In this document: positions 28,251 through 36,481 of the stretch, one piece after another
How positions within the stretch are numbered: the stretch's first letter is position 1
Layout: each line of letters starts with the position of its first letter
Source: Flavobacteriaceae bacterium 3519-10
GTDB lineage: Bacteria > Bacteroidota > Bacteroidia > Flavobacteriales > Weeksellaceae
NCBI GenBank assembly: GCA_000023725.1
Contig: CP001673.1
Span: 1,312,342-1,376,341 of the forward strand
Direction of reading: 5' to 3'
DNA: 64,000 bases
Translations under genes and position numbers: made by a program
Notes under the pieces: generated by a model
Databases searched by the model: none
The model's input: the letters and a program-made list of their open reading frames with translations, nothing else
What the model was told of the DNA's origin: nothing

Positions 28251-28363
28251 CAAAGGATATGAGGCAAACAAAATGCGCTCATGATCTTTCGTACCGATAA
28301 CGGTAGGGAGCTTTCATCAAAAAATCCTTCATTTAATATGCATCACTTAATAAAAAATATCCT

Positions 28364-28371
28364 TAATTTTG
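28364..28371 (+). promoter_or_regulatory. -7 box of the TPR-AraC gene
   Basis: TAATTTTG matches TAnnTTTG 30 bases before the ATG at 28401. No convincing -33 element is seen. Confidence 0.45.
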
Positions 28372-28400
28372 TTTAAACATCCCATTAAAATGAAGCTAAC

Positions 28401-30068
28401 ATGCTTCGCTTCAGTATATTAATATGGCCATTACTCCTCTTTGCGGAACCTTACCTTGCGCAACGGAAAGAAAATGCCGCGTATCAGCAGATCAGAAATC
28501 AGTACGCCCAAATGCAGCCCGGGGACCCGGCAGCATTTCCTTATATTAACCTCGTGCTCAGTCTGGCCAAAAAAGAAAAGAATTATGCAGAACTGGCGGC
28601 GGGCTACCGTGATGCACTCAACTTCCACAACTCCGTATACGATCAGCTCCTGTATGCAGACAGCGCGATAGCGGCGGCTCACCGCAGCTGCGACAACGGC
28701 GTGATTGCAAATGCCTATATGGGCAGAGGAATAGTGCATTACTCAGGTTTAAAAGATTATCAGCGTGCACTTGAGGATTATCTGATGGCGGTGGATTATG
28801 TCAGGAGTGATGAAGATCCTTATCTGCAGTACAAACTGCTGTATCACTTCGGGGTGGTGAAGAGTTATACGGGTTTACATCAGGATGCAGCCGTTAATCT
28901 CGAAGCGTGTGCTGCCTTTTTCAGGAAAGAATTACAGAAAGAGCAGCCACCCAATCTTCTGCACAATCTTCGCAAAGGTTATTATAACAGCTTGCACCAG
29001 CTCGTCACCTGTTATCAGCAAACCGGCCGGGATGACAAAGCCGCACGCATGATTGCGTTGGCTGAAAAGGAAATTCCCGACGGACCTGCTTTTTCGGTGG
29101 TAAGAAGCTGTTTTCTAAAATCCAGAGGTATTTCCGAATACCGAAAAGGAAACCGTAAAGCCAGTATTCACGCGCTCAACCTTGCGCTTCCGGAACTCAT
29201 CCGGACGGACGATTTTGCCTCGGTCTCTGTCATTTACTATTATCAGGGAAAGAACGCACTGGCGTTAAAACGCAAAGAAGAAGCGGTGTCCCTATTTAAA
29301 AAAGTAGATTCAGTTTTTCAGCGCCACCATTTTATATTTCCTGAACTGCAGCACGCCTACCATTATCTTATTCGTGACGCCGATAAAAGGCGTGACTCCC
29401 GGGAGGTCAGCTATTATTATGAAGCTTTAAGAGCGGCAGAAACGGTGAACCACGAAGACCGGCATTATCTGTTTGCACGCATGCGGGATGCGCAGCATAC
29501 CGATGAAAAACGCAGCGCGGAGAATCGCTTCGCGGTGACCCTCATTGCGCTGATTACCGTATCCGTGGGTGCGGCCGCCTTCACATTGGAGAAATTAGGA
29601 AAGAAGAATGAACCGTCGTTGAGTTATGCATCCGCAGGCGATGGACCGGGTACTGCAAAGTATGAAGAACTGCAAACTTCGGAACCTAAATGGAAACTGG
29701 CCGCCGATACGCGCGAAAAGATCCGCCGGAATCTTCAGAAATTTGAAGAAGACAAATCCTTTTTGGAGCCGAAAGTTAATCTTAGGAAAGTGGCGAGAAG
29801 GGTGGGTACCAACGCCAATTACCTGTCCACTTACCTCAACACCGAAAAAGGAGTCCGTTTCCACCGTTACCTAAGCGAACGGCGGATATCTTACATCGCC
29901 GCACAGTTGGCCGGAGACCCTGCAATGCTGGAGAAAGGAACGCAGGAACTGGCGGTATCATGCGGCATCATGTCTTCGTCCAACTTCCTGCATCTTTTCT
30001 CAGAGATCCATGGAACGTCGCTTTCGGAATACCGGGAACAGTGCAGGAAAAAGTTCGCTGGGGAGTAG
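28401..30068 (+). CDS. TPR-containing AraC-type transcriptional regulator
   Basis: A 555-residue regulator of the flavobacterial TPR-AraC type. A signal-like hydrophobic N-terminus leads into TPR-like helical repeats (~40-360). A single transmembrane helix follows near 375-395 (FAVTLIALITVSVGAAAFTL), then a cytoplasmic AraC HTH region in the last ~110 residues (NLRKVARRVGTNANYLSTYL, then ELAVSCGIMSSSNFLHLFSE). This layout suggests sensing in the envelope and DNA binding inside. It is flanked on both sides by palindromic repeat clusters. A paralogous architecture sits at 38009-39463 on the other strand. Confidence 0.85.
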   Translation: MLRFSILIWPLLLFAEPYLAQRKENAAYQQIRNQYAQMQPGDPAAFPYINLVLSLAKKEKNYAELAAGYRDALNFHNSVYDQLLYADSAIAAAHRSCDNGVIANAYMGRGIVHYSGLKDYQRALEDYLMAVDYVRSDEDPYLQYKLLYHFGVVKSYTGLHQDAAVNLEACAAFFRKELQKEQPPNLLHNLRKGYYNSLHQLVTCYQQTGRDDKAARMIALAEKEIPDGPAFSVVRSCFLKSRGISEYRKGNRKASIHALNLALPELIRTDDFASVSVIYYYQGKNALALKRKEEAVSLFKKVDSVFQRHHFIFPELQHAYHYLIRDADKRRDSREVSYYYEALRAAETVNHEDRHYLFARMRDAQHTDEKRSAENRFAVTLIALITVSVGAAAFTLEKLGKKNEPSLSYASAGDGPGTAKYEELQTSEPKWKLAADTREKIRRNLQKFEEDKSFLEPKVNLRKVARRVGTNANYLSTYLNTEKGVRFHRYLSERRISYIAAQLAGDPAMLEKGTQELAVSCGIMSSSNFLHLFSEIHGTSLSEYREQCRKKFAGE

Positions 30069-30304
30069 GGGCAGAACCACAGCCTTTCCTGAGCCGTGCA
30101 ATCGCTGTCCACCCTAGATCTCTAAACCAAGCAGGAACTTTTTCAATCGGTAGCTGAAAAACTGAAAGCCGCGGCACCGGATCCAACGGGATCTGATCAC
30201 ACCACGCCTGTCACTCACTTCGTCGAATCTTCGATTTCAGAACAGAACAGAGCGCAGCGCAGTGCAGAATCTCCCTGTTAATGCAGATTAGAATAATGAA
30301 CTGT

Positions 30305-30509
30305 CAACAGGTTAAACGACATCGGAGATTTTTGCGTTAAGAAACGGTGGATTTCTTCCCAAACGAACCTTCTAAATGAGAACCTCATAAAAATCCCCAT
30401 TGTTTGCCTCTATATTTTTTAATGTTTATTGGAATCGGCGAATTACTATTTGAGTGGCGGCAAAAAATGATATACCGATAAACCCGTTAACTTTCGGCCC
30501 GAGCCAATA
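30305..30509 (+). repeat. Truncated palindromic repeat copy with 46-bp insert
   Basis: It starts CATCGGAGATTTTTGCGTT and carries the ATAAAAATCCCC inner arm, the insert at 30407-30452 (46 bases) and the GAGTGGCGGC core. It then ends at CGGCCCGAGCCAATACGACT, where the next copy begins. The truncation point is close to that of the half-copy at 27.6 kb, so the same two-copy composite occurs twice. Confidence 0.65.
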
Positions 30510-30755
30510 CGACTTAGGAGCTTTTTGCGTTAAGAAAAATTCCTGTTTCTTCCTTAACCGCCTGTTCTACGAGCGCGTATAAAAATCTCTCTGTTTGAGT
30601 GGCGGCAATGATGTTGAATCGGAGGAACACTGGTCTTTACCGCCCGAGTTTGAGAGATTTTCTGAGAAGGAACAGGAATTTTTTAGTAAAAAAGATCCAA
30701 GTCTTGATCTTTTTGTTACTTTTTGCATCAAGGCAAAAAGTAATAGAAATATGTT
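30510..30755 (+). repeat. Palindromic repeat element, copy 5
   Basis: The arms AAAAATTCCTGTT (30535-30547) and AACAGGAATTTTT (30671-30683) are perfect 13-base complements. Inner arms AAAATCTCTC (30582-30591) and GAGAGATTTT (30652-30661) are perfect 10-base complements. The core is GAGTGGCGGC...CCGCCCGAG with no insert. It ends in the foldback TTACTTTTT...AAAAAGTAA. Confidence 0.8.
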
Positions 30756-31125
30756 AGCAAAAACCGATCTCGGAGATTTTGGCGTTAAGAAAATCTAAAT
30801 TTCTTCAAGCCGAACCTCTTACCCATACCCACATAAAAATCTCCAGTGTGCGAAGCGCGGCAACAATTTTAATCCGAAGAAACATCTCTACATCCGGGCA
30901 AGTTTAGAAACCTAACGCAGTGGTTCGGCGACTGCAAGGATCCAATTTTATTGGAAGAAATTTTGATTTTTAGCAATCCGCCACCGGCGGATCGCCGATT
31001 CCAAAAAAATATAAGCAGGAATGAGGCAAAAAGCGACGAAGGAGCTTCGCCAACTCGATTAATAATATAAAAGAGAGGCGGCAAAGATCCAGGTCCTGAT
31101 CTTTTTGTTACTTTTTACTCATAAT
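30756..31125 (+). repeat. Palindromic repeat element, copy 6, and remnants
   Basis: The arms AAAATCTAAATTTCTTC (30790-30806) and GAAGAAATTTTGATTTT (30954-30970) pair over 17 bases with one mismatch. It shares the AACGCAGTGGTTCGGCGACTGCAAGGA block with copy 3. After it come partial outer modules (GACGAAGGAGCTTCGCC near 31032, GATCCAGGTCCTGATCTTTTTG near 31085). The rest of the gap up to 31388 shows nothing I recognise. Confidence 0.7.
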
Positions 31126-31388
31126 TAATTGGTTTTCATTGGAATTCGTGATATGCTTCGCAGTTGCATCAATGCAAAAAATAATAGAACTTGGTTAAGA
31201 AAAGATGTACTGTCACAGCCTAAAACGACTTAGGAACGGGCGTTGGCCGTACAGCATCCGTTTTCTTAGTGTTTTATCTATTGAAATTAAACAGTAACAT
31301 AATAAAAATCAATTATTTAAATTAAGTTTCGGGTTTCCGCGGTACAGGAATTGAATTCAATTTTTGAAACCCATTAAAAATAATTATT

Positions 31389-31754
31389 ATGATCTCTTCA
31401 AAATTTCACGCCGTTCTGGATTATACCGTAGGCATGCTGCTCATTGCAGCTCCGTGGCTCTTAGGATTTGCCGATGATACTGCTGCAACCATCATCCCGG
31501 TTGCCCTGGGGGTTTTAACATTAGTTTACAGCCTCATTACCGACTATGAATATAGTGTAGCCCGGCTGATTCCTTACAGAATTCACCTTACCATTGATTT
31601 CATAGCTGGCTTGCTATTATTGACTTCGCCATGGCTTTTCGGCTTTAGTGACAGGGTTTATCTGCCGCATGTTATTTTGGGGGCGTTTGAGATTGTTGCC
31701 GTAATGCTTTCAAGAAAAGCAACAGAAACTGTTCAAAGAGCTGAACACGTGTAA
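31389..31754 (+). CDS. SPW-repeat membrane protein
   Basis: A 121-residue integral membrane protein with four predicted helices in two repeats. Each repeat carries the family motif: APWLLGF at about residues 21-27 and SPWLFGF at about 79-85. SPW proteins are small bacterial and archaeal membrane proteins of unknown function. It stands alone and is followed by a strong terminator at 31783-31820. No operon partner is visible. Confidence 0.85.
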   Translation: MISSKFHAVLDYTVGMLLIAAPWLLGFADDTAATIIPVALGVLTLVYSLITDYEYSVARLIPYRIHLTIDFIAGLLLLTSPWLFGFSDRVYLPHVILGAFEIVAVMLSRKATETVQRAEHV

Positions 31755-31782
31755 TAATACCCATCATTTTTCTGTTAGTACT

Positions 31783-31820
31783 GATAAGGTTTTTCTACAT
31801 GAGAAAAACCTTATTTTTAT
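31783..31820 (+). terminator. Rho-independent terminator of the SPW gene
   Basis: AAGGTTTTTCT (31786-31796) and AGAAAAACCTT (31802-31812) are perfect complements around a 5-base loop, followed by ATTTTTAT. The stem can be lengthened by ATA/TAT pairs. Confidence 0.88.
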
Positions 31821-31959
31821 CCTTCCGGCATACTCAGACAGGAGCGTGTTGATCAGCCGATGCCCCAGCCGCGCGGAGAAAAAGGGATGATGCGTTTGCT
31901 ATTAAACGTGCAGCTGTTGCTTCTGATCTCTGAATAGCTACCTGCTTTTTCAGGAAAGT

Positions 31960-32102
31960 CTATACCCAAGGATTGTACTCTGCAGAAAACATCTCATCAG
32001 TGACTTCCGGGCGTGTCATTGTGATCATTTTGCGGGGACCGAAATTTATTTCCTGATTATCAACCCACTGCACAAAAATCCGCCCCACAGTGATTCGTAT
32101 CC
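31960..32102 (-). pseudogene. Short C-terminal gene remnant
   Basis: The reverse strand from about 32102 to the TAG at 31960-31962 reads as roughly 45 protein-like residues (including VGRIFVQWVDNQEINFGP and RPEVTDEMFSAEYNPWV). A stop lies just upstream and there is no ATG at the start, only a possible GTG. It directly follows the GNAT gene. I take it as the tail of a decayed gene of unknown family. The rest of the 31755-32106 gap holds only the SPW terminator. Confidence 0.35.
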
Positions 32103-32106
32103 TATA

Positions 32107-32655
32107 TTATTTTAATACATAGGGCTTTGTGATCAATCCGTCACCGGGGTCCTGTTCTTCTTCAATCCTATAAATCACACCCTCCATTCCGTCGAAGATG
32201 ACGTCGCGTTCATGTACAAGTCCGATCTTTTCGAGGACCTTTATTGAGGCTGTATTCGCTTTCATTGCTCTCCCAACGATCCGTCTGAGGTTAAGCTGTT
32301 CAAACCCATAGCGTATACAGGCAGCAGCACTTTCGGTGGCGTAGCCTTTATTCCATTCTTCTTCAAAAAATCGGAAACCAATGTCGGTTTCGTTTGGGAT
32401 TTCCCCGAACTTCAGTCCGCACCAACCGATGAATACATCTGTCTCTTTGCTGATCACCGCCCATCTGCCGTAACCGTTCAGCTGATAGTCCGGATAACGT
32501 TCTAAAAACGCTTTGGCCTCGCCGACATCCTTAAAAGGGCTGTTGCCGGTGTACCTGATGACGTTCGGATTCAGGTTCAGGCGGTAAAAGCTTTCTGCAT
32601 CCGCCGGGTGAAGTGCTCTTAATAAAAGACGGGGAGTTTCAAGTATCGATTTCAT
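32107..32655 (-). CDS. GNAT acetyltransferase, RimJ/RimL type
   Basis: A 182-residue N-acetyltransferase. The opening ILETPRLLLRALHPAD and the later TDIGFRFFEEEWNKGYATES (acetyl-CoA-binding region), followed by NLRRIVGRAMKANTASIKVLEKIGL, are the classic pattern of the RimJ/RimL subgroup. These enzymes acetylate ribosomal protein N-termini or small molecules; the substrate is not evident here. It is a single-gene unit. The 484-base gap to its right (32656-33139) shows no gene or recognisable element. Confidence 0.88.
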   Translation of the reverse strand: MKSILETPRLLLRALHPADAESFYRLNLNPNVIRYTGNSPFKDVGEAKAFLERYPDYQLNGYGRWAVISKETDVFIGWCGLKFGEIPNETDIGFRFFEEEWNKGYATESAAACIRYGFEQLNLRRIVGRAMKANTASIKVLEKIGLVHERDVIFDGMEGVIYRIEEEQDPGDGLITKPYVLK

Positions 32656-33139
32656 GGTGCAGGGTTTTTGGAAGGTTTCTTATTGGTGATTGCATCTGCT
32701 TATACCCGAATGTTTTGGCGGTTGATGATGCCGGCAGCAAATGATTACGTACGCCGTTAGCAGCACTGTTTATTCAGGAACTTCTGCCAGCCGAAGGCCA
32801 AACGGGCGTATTAGTTTTTCAAAATTTGACAGCGCCAACAGGTCAAATATCAAAATAAAGATAAAAAAGGTAAAACAGTTACAATTGCTGATGGCCGCTT
32901 CGAGAGAAGATTATATAAATTTAACTTGAAAATCCTGCGAAAACAAAGTTTTACTCTGTTTGTCTGAACTTTTGGTGACGTATTTCTGTTTTGTTGACAG
33001 ATTATAATCAGGCCGGCAACAGCAAGCATTTCCGCCCACAGGTCCTGCACGCTTCGGCATTAGCTGGCCGCCTGCTGCGCAGGATAACCGCGGCGGCATT
33101 TAATTTGATCAACCTGCATAACCTTTAAAAACTACCGTC

Positions 33140-33322
33140 ATGGCAGATAATAAAAACAAATCCGGGGAACCTGACCGATCACTGATCAATACTTCGGAAA
33201 GGTATGAAATGGACTACTGGACTAAGAAGCTCGGGGTTTCCGACGAAGAACTGAAGCGCGCCGTAAAAGCGGTGGGCAACAGCGCCGAAAAAGTTGCGGT
33301 GTATCTCAAGAACAATAAGTAA
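33140..33322 (+). CDS. DUF3606-like small protein
   Basis: A 60-residue soluble protein. The core YWTKKLGVSDEELKRAVKAV followed by GNSAEKVAVYL matches DUF3606, a family of small stress-associated helical proteins without known function. The start is the only ATG in a good position. It stands alone between gene-free stretches: 32656-33139 and 33323-33665 show no ORF, tRNA or repeat that I can support. Confidence 0.8.
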   Translation: MADNKNKSGEPDRSLINTSERYEMDYWTKKLGVSDEELKRAVKAVGNSAEKVAVYLKNNK

Positions 33323-33665
33323 CGATTCTTATTGTAGGGTGACGGAATGTTTGCCGCACAACTCTATGGTGACTAACGCCCGTGAAGCGCAGTATTGCGT
33401 AATGAACCGGATGCTGATCCAGGAATTGTAATGGGACGTTACCGCCGATTAGATGTGCAGCGGACGGCATTTTTCGATGAAGGGAATGCGCCTGAAAATG
33501 TCGCGGCCGTACGTTGCGGGCCCGCAGGTTGGTTTGAATAGAAGCAATAAAAGACGTTACGAAACGACCGGACAGTCGATATTCCTAACAATGCATTATA
33601 CTGCAGAAATTTAGTAAATAAAAACCGATGCGTAGGCAACCCGCGCATCTACAACCCCCGAAGCC

Positions 33666-34442
33666 TTAAACATATCCCTTCACCACCTCATACCCAAACC
33701 GGCCTATCGCCAGCACGAGCACGAAGATAAACAGCAGACGGATAAACTTATTACCCCTTCGTATCGCGAGGCGTGAACCGACCAGTCCGCCCAATGCGTT
33801 GCAGACGGCCATGGGCAGCGCTATGGCCCAGATAATCTGGCCTTTGAGCAGGAACAGGCATATGGAGCCGGCGTTGGTGGCAAGGTTGATGAGTTTGGCG
33901 TTGGCACTTGCCTTGAGGAAGTCCATGCCGAGTAGGGTGACAAAAGCGAGGATAAAGAAGGTGCCCGTGGCGGGGCCGATGAAACCGTCGTAGAAGCCCA
34001 CCGCGATGCTCGCGATACACCCGTTGATGATCGCAATGTGGTACGGAATCTTTTTCTCCGTGGCGTTGCCGAAGTTCTTTTTGAAGATCGTATAGAGCGC
34101 CAGCGCGATGAGGACGAACAGCAATACGGGTTTCATAAATTCGTTGCTGACGATGGTAAGCAGCCGCGATCCCAAAAAGGCCGACACAAAGGCCAGCACA
34201 GCCATCAGGATGAGCAACTTCCAGTCGATTTTTACCATTTTGAGATATTGTGAAGTCGCAATGGCTGTGCCGCTGAAGGCCGGAACCTTTAGCGATCCGA
34301 TTACAGTGGCCACCGGAAGGTGAGGCAGGAAGGCGAGTGCAAGCGGCGTCTGGATGAGTCCGCCACCACCCACCACGGCATCGATAAAGCCTGCGGCAAA
34401 CGCAGCGAGGCACAGATAGATCAGAATTTCAGTTTCAGGCAA
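33666..34442 (-). CDS. TSUP (TauE/SafE) family membrane permease
   Basis: A polytopic membrane protein of about 258 residues with roughly eight helices. It has the TSUP family signature near the N-terminus (AGFIDAVVGGGGLIQTPLAL) and the repeat counterpart GFYDGFIGPATGTFFI in the second half. TSUP proteins export sulfite, sulfoacetate or related anions. The longest frame begins with TTG at 34463, but a -7 box TACCTTTG at 34461-34468 (reverse strand) would put transcription start below it. I therefore prefer the TTG at 34442 (LPETEIL); no ATG is available near the start. The true substrate is unknown. Confidence 0.82.
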   Translation of the reverse strand: MPETEILIYLCLAAFAAGFIDAVVGGGGLIQTPLALAFLPHLPVATVIGSLKVPAFSGTAIATSQYLKMVKIDWKLLILMAVLAFVSAFLGSRLLTIVSNEFMKPVLLFVLIALALYTIFKKNFGNATEKKIPYHIAIINGCIASIAVGFYDGFIGPATGTFFILAFVTLLGMDFLKASANAKLINLATNAGSICLFLLKGQIIWAIALPMAVCNALGGLVGSRLAIRRGNKFIRLLFIFVLVLAIGRFGYEVVKGYV

Positions 34443-34460
34443 GGCACAGATTTTAAGCGG

Positions 34461-34468
34461 CAAAGGTA
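34461..34468 (-). promoter_or_regulatory. -7 box of the TSUP permease gene
   Basis: The reverse strand reads TACCTTTG. It overlaps the outermost possible TTG start, so it argues for translation from the TTG at 34442 with a leader of about 13 bases. Confidence 0.5.
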
Positions 34469-34536
34469 AGGCTTATATACCTGGTGGAGGGTTATTCAGT
34501 GAGCAGCATTTGGTTCAGACGCCGTCCTTTTTTGAG

Positions 34537-34544
34537 TATCTTTG
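34537..34544 (+). promoter_or_regulatory. -7 box of the hydroxyacid dehydrogenase-like gene
   Basis: TATCTTTG fits TAnnTTTG and lies 89 bases before the start at 34633. No -33 element with good spacing was identified. Confidence 0.4.
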
Positions 34545-34632
34545 GTAAAATATCCAGTGATAGAGGCTGTCTTGCGGACGGTTTTGAATCTCCGGAAGCC
34601 TCAACCCTGCTTGTGGGCCTAATGAACGAATT

Positions 34633-35559
34633 ATGGTAAAGTTTAAAAAATTAGTCGCGATTGAACCGTTAAATCTCATTCCGTCCGCGGAAAAAGAGCT
34701 CGCTTCATTCGCTGAAGATGTCGTTATATATACAGACCGGCCCGCAGGTACGGCTGAGATTGTTGCCCGCATTGCTGATGCGGACGCGGTGCTGCTTAGT
34801 TATACGACGACAATAGGAGAGGAGGTTCTGAAACAGTGCCCGAACATTAAATATATCGGGATGTGCTGTTCGCTGTACAGCCCTGAAAGTGCGAATGTCG
34901 ACATTCCGTTCGCCAATAAAAATGGAATTACCGTTACAGGTATCCGCGATTACGGTGATGAAGGGGTGGTGGAATATGTGCTGAGTGAACTGATACGCTG
35001 TCTGCACGGATTCGGCAACAGTCCTGACGGAACACCACGAAAACCCTGGGATCACATTCCGCGCGAAATAACGGGTCTGAAGGCAGGCATCATCGGACTC
35101 GGTAAATCGGGCGGTATGATTGCGGACGCACTGCACTTTTTCGGCGCTGAAATTTCCTATTTCTCGCGGACAAGGAAACCCGAAGCCGAAAGCAAAGGCT
35201 TCCGATACCTGCCATTACAGGAGCTGCTTGCCCAAAATGAAGTGGTCATTACGTGTCTGAATAAAAACACGGTATTGCTGCACGGCGAAGAATTCAAACA
35301 GCTCGGCCACCGTAAGATCCTGTTCAACACAGGCCTTTCACCTTCGTGGGAAGAAGAAGCGATGAAAGACTGGCTTCGCGGAGATAACCTTCTCTACTGC
35401 GACACCGTGGATGCGTTAGGTTCCGAACCATTGCTTGCACACCCTAATGTGGTCTGCATGAACGTGTCGTCCGGCAGGACGAGCCAGGCGTTTGGGCGTT
35501 TAAGCCAAAAAGTGCTCGCAAATCTTTCGGATTATCTTAAAAAACAATCGGCGACGTAA
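34633..35559 (+). CDS. D-2-hydroxyacid dehydrogenase-like protein with degenerate active site
   Basis: A 308-residue protein with the fold of D-isomer-specific 2-hydroxyacid dehydrogenases. The N-terminal catalytic domain is followed by a Rossmann domain with GLGKSGG near residue 157 and a C-terminal return segment. Family members use an Arg-Glu-His triad. Here the usual NTARG position reads NTGLS (Arg replaced) and the usual TPH position reads MNV (His replaced). The Glu region GSEPLLAHPNV is retained. It may therefore have another activity or be a binding protein. Its 3' end overlaps the reverse aspartate dehydrogenase gene by 23 bases. Confidence 0.75.
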   Translation: MVKFKKLVAIEPLNLIPSAEKELASFAEDVVIYTDRPAGTAEIVARIADADAVLLSYTTTIGEEVLKQCPNIKYIGMCCSLYSPESANVDIPFANKNGITVTGIRDYGDEGVVEYVLSELIRCLHGFGNSPDGTPRKPWDHIPREITGLKAGIIGLGKSGGMIADALHFFGAEISYFSRTRKPEAESKGFRYLPLQELLAQNEVVITCLNKNTVLLHGEEFKQLGHRKILFNTGLSPSWEEEAMKDWLRGDNLLYCDTVDALGSEPLLAHPNVVCMNVSSGRTSQAFGRLSQKVLANLSDYLKKQSAT

Positions 35560-36337
35560 TATTACGCAGCGTGTTCACCACGCTCCAGCCCGCAATCTGC
35601 GCGGTTTTACTGTACACCTCAACTACAGCGCGGATCTGCTCGCTTTCGATTTCAATGCGGTGTTCATCACCCACAAATTCGGGAACCGATTGAATTGAAA
35701 CTTCCACATTTTCGGGTCCGTTCGAAGCCAGGGCTGCAGCCACCGCAACATTCACACGTGTCGGAAACAGTCCGATTGCGGCGGCGGCGTTGCCCGAAAA
35801 TACTTCGCGGGTTTGGGTCTGAAGGCTGTCGTCATACACTTCGGTGTTTTTCAATGAATTGGGCCCTTTACGGGTGCTGAATGTCACTTTGCTTTTTTCC
35901 ATGAGAGAAACGGTCCGCAATACATCAAATCCGCCAATGGCGCCCGACGCCAGATGCACGCGGGTGCCGTTTTCGAGTGCGGTTTGTTTGACGGTCTCAT
36001 AAAACGCGCTGTTGGCAAAGGCTCCGATAGACAGTGTGACAATTGAGCAACCGTTCTTCAGCGCCGGAATTGCCAATTCTTTCAAAGACGCTGGCGATGC
36101 TGTTTCTACGATATAGTTGGGTTTAAGAGCGAAGATTTCCTCGAGCGAGTCGCAAGGCGTGCAGCGGTAACCCTGATCTGAACGGTTAACTGAGTCGGCG
36201 ACCCTCTGCGCTTTTTCGAACGTCCTTGAATAGGTCGCGATCAGTTGGAAATCGGGCAGCAAACCTTTAAGAAGCGCCTCTGAAACAATAATTGCAAGCT
36301 TACCGCAACCCACAATGGCTAAAGTTTTTGTTTTCAT
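35537..36337 (-). CDS. L-aspartate dehydrogenase-like protein
   Basis: A 266-residue NAD(P)-dependent dehydrogenase of the NadX/DUF108 type, which oxidises L-aspartate to iminoaspartate for NAD synthesis in some bacteria. The nucleotide-binding motif GCGKLA is at the N-terminus. The body has IVETASPASLKELAIPALKN, LASGAIGGFDVLRT and FSTRKGP as in the family, and GLFPTRVNVAVAAALA corresponds to the conserved catalytic/tail region. The ATG at 36337 is used because the longer frame starts at a weak GTG (36376) with no family homology in its first 13 residues. It overlaps the convergent hydroxyacid dehydrogenase-like gene by 23 bases, so the pair may be jointly regulated by read-through. Confidence 0.78.
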   Translation of the reverse strand: MKTKTLAIVGCGKLAIIVSEALLKGLLPDFQLIATYSRTFEKAQRVADSVNRSDQGYRCTPCDSLEEIFALKPNYIVETASPASLKELAIPALKNGCSIVTLSIGAFANSAFYETVKQTALENGTRVHLASGAIGGFDVLRTVSLMEKSKVTFSTRKGPNSLKNTEVYDDSLQTQTREVFSGNAAAAIGLFPTRVNVAVAAALASNGPENVEVSIQSVPEFVGDEHRIEIESEQIRAVVEVYSKTAQIAGWSVVNTLRNITSPIVF

Positions 36338-36481
36338 GCTGCGAACATACTGAAATTTAAACCGTCGGCTCCTCACACTGAATCTTCATTCATTGAGGAG
36401 GCGCAGCGCATTTATACCGCTAAAAATCCGGCTCCTGGTGGAGACGGATTGTCTAAATGAATAATGAAAATAAAGTGTGGG

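Noticed and set aside
30595-30798. 67-codon forward ORF in the repeat cluster
   Set aside because: It lies fully within palindromic element copies 5 and 6 and simply translates their arms.
16768-31125. CRISPR array
   Set aside because: The repeats are long foldbacks at irregular distances without uniform spacers, and no cas genes are present.
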